Shown here piece by piece: positions 1 through 5,660 of a stretch of 10,084 nt of DNA. The number at the start of each line of letters is the position of its first letter. The first letter of the stretch is position 1. The DNA comes from Gammaproteobacteria bacterium (GTDB lineage Bacteria; Pseudomonadota; Gammaproteobacteria; HK1). The DNA is taken from assembly GCA_020444775.1 (NCBI GenBank), contig JAGRHX010001052.1, positions 1-10,084 on the forward strand. Direction: 5' to 3'. The notes beneath the pieces were generated by a model, which had not been told where the DNA came from, searched no databases, and was given only the letters and a program-made list of their open reading frames with translations. The position numbers were made by a program, and so were the translations under genes.

Positions 1-473
1 ATCGAGGTGCGTGGGATCTTGAAGAACTCGCCCTCGTACTCGAAGCTCGGCTGGGTCAGCGCCAGCTGAACGATCTCCAGCCCTTCCTTGAACCGCGGGC
101 GCGCTTCGTCCATCGGGATACGAAAACCCTCGTACTCCGTTCGCGCGGCGCCACGGCCGAATCCGAACAGACAGCGTCCGCCGCAGAGGATGTCCAGATA
201 GGCGATCTGCTCGGCAATGCGAATCGGGTCGTGCCAGGGGATGACGATCACCGAGGTGCCGAGCTGGATACGCCTGGTGCGGCCCGCGTAGTAGGACAAC
301 AGCTGCAGCGGCGAAGGCGACATGGCGTAGCCGGTGAAGTGGTGCTCCAACGCGAACAACGAATCGAAGCCGAGCGGCTCCGCGAGATCGCCCAGCTGCA
401 TGTGCTCATTGAGTACCGCGGCGTCCGGACGACCTGCCTGACTGAGCATGTTCAGGGCTATTCCGACCTTCAT
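1..473 (-). CDS. Luciferase-like (LLM class) flavin-dependent monooxygenase, C-terminus cut by window edge
   Basis: Only the first 157 residues are present; the gene runs off the left edge. The protein begins with a beta-strand (MKVGIALNM) and shows the bacterial luciferase-like TIM-barrel signatures: GFDSLF-ALEHHF (residues 35-46), LGTSVIVIPWHDPIRIAEQIA (about 71-91), the LDxLxGGR turn (93-100, with Cys at 97 where Ser is common) and FGFGRGAARTEYEGF (103-117). Members of this family use reduced FMN, delivered by a separate reductase, to oxygenate small organic substrates in the cytoplasm; the exact reaction is not predictable. The start is ATG at 473-471, with a strong GGAGGA Shine-Dalgarno at 485-480. 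It lies 114 bp downstream of the CoA-transferase gene on the same strand, so co-transcription is plausible. The family assignment is firm; the substrate is unknown. Confidence 0.92.
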   Translation of the reverse strand, partial: MKVGIALNMLSQAGRPDAAVLNEHMQLGDLAEPLGFDSLFALEHHFTGYAMSPSPLQLLSYYAGRTRRIQLGTSVIVIPWHDPIRIAEQIAYLDILCGGRCLFGFGRGAARTEYEGFRIPMDEARPRFKEGLEIVQLALTQPSFEYEGEFFKIPRTS

Positions 474-552
474 GGACAATCCTCCGATTGCGGTGAAGCG
501 ATCCGTTGACGCTACCGGTAGGCACGGCACTTCGTCAATGTACGTGGATCCG

Positions 553-587
553 CGGTCCGGGCCCGGTGCGGGCTCGGTCGAGGACCG
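553..587 (-). terminator. Possible stem-loop just after the CoA-transferase stop codon
   Basis: The arms CGGTCC (553-558) and GGACCG (582-587) are perfect complements directly after the stop codon at 588-590. Inside them is a second imperfect stem (GGGCCCG/CGGGCTC). No T-tract follows on the minus strand, so it is not a textbook intrinsic terminator. It could attenuate read-through into the flavin monooxygenase gene or stabilise the mRNA end. GC-rich chance pairing is also possible. Confidence 0.3.
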
Positions 588-1772
588 TCAGATGGCCTTG
601 GCGGCCCGTAGCCGGGCGATCTCCTGCTCATCCACACCCAACACCTCGCGCAACACCTCCTCGGTGTGCTCACCGAGCCTCGGTGGGTGACCCGACGGCG
701 AGCCGGGTGTGCCGGAAAGCGCGAACGGCATCCCCAGCAGCTTCAGCGGCGTGCCATCCGGCCGCTCGACATCCACCACCAGATCGTTGGCCAGCACCTG
801 GGGATGGCTCATCGCCTGGTCGACGGTGTGCAAGGGCGCGGCGGCGACCCCGGCGGCATCGAGCCGATCCACCCAGGTGTCCCTGTCACCGTCGGCAAAT
901 GTCGCTTCGAGCAGCTCGATGAGCACCGCCTTGTTCGCGAGTCGGTCCGCGTTGGTGCGAAAGCGCGGATCGGCGGCCAGATCCTGACGGCCGATGACCT
1001 CGCACAGGCGCCGAAACGCCCCATCGTTCGGTGCGCCGACCAGGAACCTGCCATCACGGCATTCGAACGCCTGATAAGGCACCAGGTGCCATGAACCGGT
1101 GCCTTCGGGGCGTGGCACCACACCGTTCTGCAACCAGCCGACGCCGTGATAGCCGAGCAGGCTCACCGCCGACTGCAGCAAGGAAACCTGCACATGCTGG
1201 CCGCCGGCGCCATCGCGTCTTGCGTACAGCGCAGAGAGGATGCCGCCGTAGGCAATCAGTCCGGTGGACATGTCGTTGAGCGAGACACCGATGCGTACCG
1301 GTGAACGTCCCTCCTCGCCGGTGGTGGACATGATTCCGGAGAAGGCCTGCACCATGAGATCGTATCCGGCGCGATCGGCCAGCGGTCCCTTGCCACCATA
1401 GCCGTTCACCGAGCAGGCGATTACATCGGGATTGATCGCCTTGAGTGATTCGTAGTCGACACCCAGGCGCAGGGCGGTACCCTGACGGAAGCTCTGGATG
1501 ACCACGTCGGCCTTCTCCACCAGCCGTCGTAGCAGCGCCTGCCCATCCGGTGATTTCAGATCCAGGGTGATGCCGCGCTTGCCACGATTGACACTCATGA
1601 AGTTGGAGCTCTCGCCGTCGGCCATGTGCGGCACCCAGCGCCGGTTCTCGTCGCCCTCCGGCGACTCCACCTTGATGACGTCGGCGCCCATGTCGGCGAG
1701 CAGCTGCCCACAGTAAGGACCGGCCAGGACCCGGCTGATATCGACCACGAGGATGCCAGATAACGCTTTCAC
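588..1772 (-). CDS. CaiB/BaiF family (family III) CoA-transferase
   Basis: This 394-residue protein moves CoA from a donor acyl-CoA to an acceptor carboxylic acid. It has the family's usual length. The N-terminal signature DISRVLAGPYCGQLLADMGA (11-30) followed by DVIKVE is nearly canonical. FRQGTALRLGVDYESL (95-110) matches the family's FRPG..RLG.. block. The catalytic aspartate is Asp138 in RAGYDLMVQAFSG, the position of the aspartyl-CoA thioester in formyl-CoA transferase and its relatives. The C-terminal part has the typical RLGEHTEEVL (365-374). The start is GTG at 1772-1770, preceded by AAGGAAG (1783-1777) with good spacing; no better ATG is near. It is separated from the upstream dioxygenase gene by 945 bp that include an oppositely oriented ORF, so it probably has its own promoter. 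The family is certain; the donor and acceptor are not known. Confidence 0.95.
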   Translation of the reverse strand: MKALSGILVVDISRVLAGPYCGQLLADMGADVIKVESPEGDENRRWVPHMADGESSNFMSVNRGKRGITLDLKSPDGQALLRRLVEKADVVIQSFRQGTALRLGVDYESLKAINPDVIACSVNGYGGKGPLADRAGYDLMVQAFSGIMSTTGEEGRSPVRIGVSLNDMSTGLIAYGGILSALYARRDGAGGQHVQVSLLQSAVSLLGYHGVGWLQNGVVPRPEGTGSWHLVPYQAFECRDGRFLVGAPNDGAFRRLCEVIGRQDLAADPRFRTNADRLANKAVLIELLEATFADGDRDTWVDRLDAAGVAAAPLHTVDQAMSHPQVLANDLVVDVERPDGTPLKLLGMPFALSGTPGSPSGHPPRLGEHTEEVLREVLGVDEQEIARLRAAKAI

Positions 1773-2069
1773 GATGCTTCCTTCGTTGATTACTTCCGGT
1801 TCCAGGTGAGGTCCGGCGCGCTCGTGACCATGACGCCGGCGCCCTCACTCGCGGTACATTGATTCGAAGAGAATACGGATCTCATTCACGCAGGGCTACC
1901 GCGGCGTCGTTTCGAGCTACCGCAGCTGATGAACGAGGCGCCGCCCATGGCTGAGACGGGCGGGTCCGATCGGGCAGGGGCGATCGGTACGCCGAGATGG
2001 ATGCAATCGGCGTGCGACAAGCAAGATGCACGGGCCGCGAGGCGGCAGGCGACTGATCTCGGGTAAGCT
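1773..2069. promoter_or_regulatory. Presumed divergent promoter region upstream of the CoA-transferase gene
   Basis: I see no convincing gene in these 297 bp. They lie between the minus-strand CoA-transferase start and the plus-strand hypothetical ORF, so a promoter for the former is expected here. A perfect inverted repeat, CCGATCG (1966-1972), 8-nt spacer, CGATCGG (1981-1987), is the best candidate operator. A 31-codon minus-strand reading frame (1885-1790) ends 17 nt before the GTG start but has no evident ribosome site. No clear -35/-10 pair could be picked by eye. Confidence 0.35.
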
Positions 2070-2606
2070 GTGGCAAGGGCTGATTGCGACACCGATATGA
2101 AAATCCACTCGTCGAAACAGCGCAAGCCCGCCATGAGTGCGCCCTGGCCCTGGACGGCATCAACGTCTGCGCGTATTGCGAATAGCGCGAACCATCTCAG
2201 TCAGCGAAAGCGTTTGTCTGTCATCCTGTCCAGCGCGGTTCCGACGGGTATCGTGCAGCTGGAGCGAGACGATCAAGCCCATTGCGACAAGCAAGCCGAA
2301 GACCTGGAAAGCCTGAACATCGGTTTCTCCAGGCACTTCTTGCGCGAGCACCTGAAAATGGATCCGCCTCCAATGGTCAGGCGGGTCTGGTGCGCCAGCA
2401 GATCACCCGGCAACGGGGTACCGCCGTATTGCGTCGTCTACCACGAGCAAGGCATCGACACGCAAATCACCTTGACGGATTTTCCCAGCACTGTACGCGT
2501 CACGCTGACCGGGCCACCCCAATCGCCACGCCCGTTTTGCATCTACGAGATCGTGAGCTGTGAGGGCCCGACGTTGACGGAGAGATCCTGCGGCAAGGTC
2601 GGGTAA
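2070..2606 (+). CDS. Hypothetical protein, unrecognised family
   Basis: This is an open frame of 178 codons (GTG start; ATG alternatives at 2097 and 2133, none with a clear Shine-Dalgarno) on the strand opposite to its neighbours. I do not recognise the protein. It has seven cysteines (residues 6, 72, 108, 121, 157, 164, 174), no obvious signal peptide or membrane segment, a charged middle (63-98) and a probably beta-rich C-terminal half (for example TQITLTDF and STVRVTLTG, 131-148). By hand count over the last 138 codons, G+C is about 57%, 47% and 75% at codon positions 1, 2 and 3, the pattern expected of genuine coding sequence in a high-GC genome. Overlapping frames do not show this order. 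A stop codon lies just upstream (2064-2066). The overall G+C is lower than in the flanking enzymes, so it may be a recent arrival. It could still be a chance ORF or a gene remnant. Confidence 0.4.
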   Translation: MARADCDTDMKIHSSKQRKPAMSAPWPWTASTSARIANSANHLSQRKRLSVILSSAVPTGIVQLERDDQAHCDKQAEDLESLNIGFSRHFLREHLKMDPPPMVRRVWCASRSPGNGVPPYCVVYHEQGIDTQITLTDFPSTVRVTLTGPPQSPRPFCIYEIVSCEGPTLTERSCGKVG

Positions 2607-2666
2607 CGGCCCCTTCGTGACGCGCGACGTCGATTGGGGTGGGGTCCGGTCAGGCGTGTCGTTCAC

Positions 2667-2692
2667 GCGGGTGCCCGGTATGCGACACCCGC
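2667..2692. terminator. Candidate stem-loop between two convergent reading frames
   Basis: The arms GCGGGTG (2667-2673) and CACCCGC (2686-2692) form a perfect 7-bp stem with a 12-nt loop. The structure lies between the end of the hypothetical plus-strand ORF and the end of the dioxygenase gene, where a shared terminator would be placed. No T-run follows on either strand, so this is tentative. Confidence 0.3.
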
Positions 2693-2717
2693 TGCACCAG
2701 CCGACTCCAATCCCCCC

Positions 2718-3824
2718 TCAGCAAGCATCCAAAGGCGTGCTCAGTGGCACTCCCTCGATATGGATACCGTTGGGCCGGCCACCGGCGGTGGTGCCCTGGA
2801 AGTTCGCGGTCATGCCTTCGGGAAACACCGGGCCGTCCTCACAGGCCAGCCACAGCCGCAGCAGATGACGTTTCTGCTCCCAGTCCGCGGCGTCCTCATA
2901 ATCGGTCCGTGAATGCATGATGCTGTGATTGTTGACCACCTGGACATCGCCCGGTTTGAACTCCATGTCCAGATGCAGCTGTGGGTCCATGGCCAGGGCA
3001 TCCAGGTAGTCCATCGCTTCGACCTGGGCCGGGGTCGGTTGTGGTGCCCCGGGCAGATCGGCCACCTTGCGAACGGCGCTGCGCGCGTAGGTGGTGCTGA
3101 CACCGTTCTCGGAGACGTTGAACACCGGCACTTCCAGCCATGGCTTCTGGCCGTTGCTCACCTCCCCCCAACGCGAGCGACACAACGGTTGCTCCAGGGC
3201 AGCGGCCAGATCAGGCCGCTTGTCGCGCATCTCGTTGTACAGCGTCACCGAGCTCACGATGCTGCTCAATCCACCGCTCACCGCGGGCTTCACGCACAGC
3301 AGGCAGACCAGGTCGGAGTAGTCGGTGTGATACGGCAGACGCGCCCGTGTCTGGTAACCGCGCACCTCCGGCTGGCTGTAGTCCAGCCCCAGATCCTTGA
3401 CGTGTCCGAGCGCGTGGCCCTTGGCATTCTGTGACACCGGCTCGCCCAGATAGAGGCCCAAGCCCCAGAAGGCGACCGCGCACCAGCGGGTGTCGTGTCC
3501 ATCCACGGGCACCCCACGAAGCAGCGCGAAGCCGATACCGTGCAGCGCCTCCTGTCGGATCCGCGCGAGCAGTGGCGCGAGCGTCGGCAGCGGAAAGTCC
3601 GCCCGGCCGAGCGGCAGCAGATCGTCGCTGTCGCCGAGCCGCGTCAGGGCCTGCGCCACCGCGGCCTCCAGCTCCTGCACATGCGCGGCCTGCAATGGCC
3701 ACTGCCAGCGCTGCTGATGTCGCGCCATGTCCGGCCCACGCCACGCCTGGGCCGTCTCGAATGCAGGCGAAGCCGGCGGCGCGCCGCGCAATGCCTCGAT
3801 GCTCGTGCCATTGGTGCTCTGCAT
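2718..3824 (-). CDS. TauD/TfdA family Fe(II)/2-oxoglutarate-dependent dioxygenase
   Basis: The enzyme couples oxidative decarboxylation of 2-oxoglutarate to hydroxylation of an organic substrate at a mononuclear Fe(II) centre. Counted from an upstream GTG at 3872 (384 residues), the iron-binding HxD is His182/Asp184 in LPYHTDYSDLVCLLC, the distal histidine is His320 in NNHSIMHSR, and the 2-oxoglutarate-binding arginine lies in KRHLLRLWLA (Arg335/Arg339). These are the family's facial-triad elements in the right order. I prefer the ATG at 3824-3822 (residue 17 of that longer frame, giving 368 aa) because a GAGGAGG ribosome site sits 8 nt upstream (3839-3833), while the GTG overlaps a palindrome and has no such site. 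It lies 122 bp downstream of a carboxyltransferase gene in the same direction. Members of the family act on taurine, chlorinated phenoxyacids, gamma-butyrobetaine and many other acids; the substrate here is unknown. Confidence 0.93.
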   Translation of the reverse strand: MQSTNGTSIEALRGAPPASPAFETAQAWRGPDMARHQQRWQWPLQAAHVQELEAAVAQALTRLGDSDDLLPLGRADFPLPTLAPLLARIRQEALHGIGFALLRGVPVDGHDTRWCAVAFWGLGLYLGEPVSQNAKGHALGHVKDLGLDYSQPEVRGYQTRARLPYHTDYSDLVCLLCVKPAVSGGLSSIVSSVTLYNEMRDKRPDLAAALEQPLCRSRWGEVSNGQKPWLEVPVFNVSENGVSTTYARSAVRKVADLPGAPQPTPAQVEAMDYLDALAMDPQLHLDMEFKPGDVQVVNNHSIMHSRTDYEDAADWEQKRHLLRLWLACEDGPVFPEGMTANFQGTTAGGRPNGIHIEGVPLSTPLDAC

Positions 3825-3860
3825 GTCCACATCCTCCTCGGCTCGCGCCGTCAGCTCAAC

Positions 3861-3878
3861 CGTGGTGATCACACCACG
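3861..3878. promoter_or_regulatory. Perfect palindrome upstream of the dioxygenase gene, candidate operator
   Basis: CGTGGTG (3861-3867) and CACCACG (3872-3878) are perfect inverted repeats around a 4-nt centre, ATCA. They lie 36 to 53 bp upstream of the preferred ATG of the dioxygenase gene. The size and symmetry suit a dimeric repressor of the TetR, GntR or LacI type, but no regulator gene is in the window. The site could instead form a small hairpin in the mRNA between the two genes. Confidence 0.35.
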
Positions 3879-3946
3879 CGATGGGTCATCCGCTCAGAAA
3901 CTATCATCGACGGCAGCCACGCGGAATGGGGCCTGCCGGTCGTGCC

Positions 3947-5509
3947 TCAGGGTCTGACCCCCGCACGCAGGCTGGGCCCCAGGCTCGTGAGGATGCGCGA
4001 CTGCGCCGCGGCGATGAATCGATGCACGTACTGGCGAGTCTGGCGCGGGTCGATGATGTCCTCGATGCCGAAGGCCTCGGCGGTTCGAAACGGTGAGGAG
4101 AACTCGCGCAGCTCGGCTTCCAGCTCCTGCTCGCGTGCCTTCGGATCCGGCGCCTCGCGGATCTCGCGTGCATAGGCCACCGCCACACCACCCTCCACCG
4201 GCAACGACCCCCACTCCGCCGAGGGCCAGGCAATCTTCAGGTTCAGGCCGTTCTTGTTGCAGGTGGCCATGCCTGCCATCCCGTAGCATTTGCGGACGAT
4301 CACCGTCACCACCGGGACCCGCGCCTGCGCCCCTGCCATCACCGCGCGCACCCCGGCACGCAAGGTACCGGCCTGCTCGGCCTTGGAGCCGACCATGAAG
4401 CCCGGCACGTCGACCAGGAACAACAGCGGCAGATGGAAGGTATCGCACAGGTCGACGAAATGCGCCTGCTTCATCGCGGCGCTCACATCCATCGCGCCAC
4501 CATAGTGGGCGGGATTGTTGGCGACCACGCCGACCGGCAGGCCACCGATCCGGGCCAGCGCGGTGATGACACCGCGGCCGTGGCTGCGACACAGCTCGAA
4601 GACCGAGCCCTCATCCAGCACCAGCCCCATCAGCTTGCGCATGTCGTACACGCGGCGGCGCTCACGCGGCACGATCGACAGCAGGCTCTCCTCGGCACGG
4701 GTCACCGGGTCCACCGCCTCCGTCACCGGTGGCGCCTGCCAGACGTTGTCGGGCAGATAGCTGAGGAAGCGCCGTACCGCCGCCAGGCACTCGGCCTCGC
4801 TATCCATCGCGTCATCGATGGTCCCCGCCTGGTCCACCGCCACCGCGGCACCGCCCAGGGTCTCATTGTCCAGCTGCTCACCGAGCGAGCGGCGCACAAC
4901 GGCGGGGCCCGCGGCGAAGATCTGCGAGTTGCCACGGACCATCACCGACCAATGCGACAGCACCGCGCGAGCGGCCGGGCCACCGGCCGCGGCGCCGAGC
5001 ACCGCACTGACCACAGGCACCTCGCCGAGCAGCTCCACCGATCGCTCGAAACCGTCGACCCCGGGCAATACTGCGTGTCCCCGGCGTCGCGCCGAGGTGA
5101 CCGTGCCACCCGCGCCGTCGACCAGATTGACCAGCGGGATCCGATACTCGTGGGCGAGATCCTCGACGAAGCCACCCTGACCGCCCTTGCGACGATCGCC
5201 GCCCCAGCTGCTGCCGCCACGCACCGTGAAGTCCTCGCCACCGACCGCGACCGCGCGCCCATCGATGCTCGCAAGACCCATCACGTACGGCGCGGGTGTG
5301 AGCCCCTGCAGCTTGCCGGCCTCGTAGCGCGCGCTGCCGGTCAGCTTGCCCACCTCCTGGAAGGAGTCTGGATCGACCAACGCGTCGATCCGCTCACGGA
5401 TGGTCTGCCGGCCACGGCCGTGCTGACGCTCGACCGCCTGCTCCCCACCCAGTTGCTCCGCCAGCGCCTGGCGCTGCCCGATCTCTTCGACCTCGTTCTT
5501 CCAGCTCAT
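3947..5509 (-). CDS. Acyl-CoA carboxylase, carboxyltransferase (beta-type) subunit, divergent paralogue
   Basis: The 520-residue protein has the two-domain crotonase fold of PccB/MccB-type carboxyltransferases (PF01039 class), which pass a carboxyl group between carboxybiotin and an acyl-CoA. The N-domain runs from SWKNEVEEI through GRGRQTIRERIDALVDPDSF (31-50), VGGEDFTVRGGSS (89-101) and LVDGAGGTV (129-137). The C-domain has YDMRKLM (288-294), VVANNPAHYGGAMD (328-341), FLVDVPGFMVGSKAE (364-378), VTVIVRKCYG (401-410) and AWPSAEWGSLPVEGG (427-441). The DGAGG segment replaces the common SGGAR, so activity may differ from PccB. The start is ATG at 5509-5507, chosen because the family alignment begins there; the ribosome site is weak and the upstream extension is low-complexity. 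The gene follows a second carboxyltransferase by 151 bp. The last codons contain a GGGTC-T-GACCC palindrome (3950-3960). The acyl-CoA substrate is unknown. Confidence 0.93.
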   Translation of the reverse strand: MSWKNEVEEIGQRQALAEQLGGEQAVERQHGRGRQTIRERIDALVDPDSFQEVGKLTGSARYEAGKLQGLTPAPYVMGLASIDGRAVAVGGEDFTVRGGSSWGGDRRKGGQGGFVEDLAHEYRIPLVNLVDGAGGTVTSARRRGHAVLPGVDGFERSVELLGEVPVVSAVLGAAAGGPAARAVLSHWSVMVRGNSQIFAAGPAVVRRSLGEQLDNETLGGAAVAVDQAGTIDDAMDSEAECLAAVRRFLSYLPDNVWQAPPVTEAVDPVTRAEESLLSIVPRERRRVYDMRKLMGLVLDEGSVFELCRSHGRGVITALARIGGLPVGVVANNPAHYGGAMDVSAAMKQAHFVDLCDTFHLPLLFLVDVPGFMVGSKAEQAGTLRAGVRAVMAGAQARVPVVTVIVRKCYGMAGMATCNKNGLNLKIAWPSAEWGSLPVEGGVAVAYAREIREAPDPKAREQELEAELREFSSPFRTAEAFGIEDIIDPRQTRQYVHRFIAAAQSRILTSLGPSLRAGVRP

Positions 5510-5520
5510 CGCCCAGCTCG

Positions 5521-5580
5521 TCTCATTGATATACGAAATACGAAATACAAACACGAGATACCGGGAAATACGAAACACGG
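5521..5580. repeat. AT-rich ATACGAA heptad repeat in the spacer between the two carboxyltransferase genes
   Basis: ATACGAA occurs exactly at 5531-5537, 5538-5544 and 5568-5574, with a degenerate copy ATACAAA at 5545-5551 and a further related ATACC. The stretch is strikingly AT-rich compared with the flanking high-GC genes. Read on the minus strand it is TTCGTAT repeated. It lies between the stop of one carboxyltransferase gene and the start of the next. The function is unknown. Confidence 0.6.
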
Positions 5581-5660
5581 CAAACGTACTCATCCGGTGA
5601 AGTTTCATTTCGTCGCGTGCCAGCCAGGCACGTCTCGGCACGGTCCGGCCGAAGACCAGG

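Noticed and set aside
1790..1885. A 31-codon minus-strand frame ending 17 nt before the CoA-transferase start, possible leader peptide
   Set aside because: There is no ribosome site before its ATG, no repeated regulatory codons and no attenuator-like hairpin. Its C-terminal SAPDLTWNRK looks protein-like but I cannot place it.
2013..2295. A 13-bp direct repeat TGCGACAAGCAAG at 2013-2025 and 2283-2295
   Set aside because: A single 13-bp match is about what chance gives in 10 kb, and the flanks do not match.
2160..2351. A minus-strand 63-codon frame with a hydrophobic stretch (VFGLLVAMGLIVSLQL), possible small membrane protein
   Set aside because: It overlaps the plus-strand frame that has the better codon-position composition, and has no ribosome site.
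3950..3960. GGGTC-T-GACCC palindrome over the last codons of the second carboxyltransferase, possible REP-like unit
   Set aside because: It is a single short copy inside coding sequence with no second unit nearby; too little to call a repeat element.
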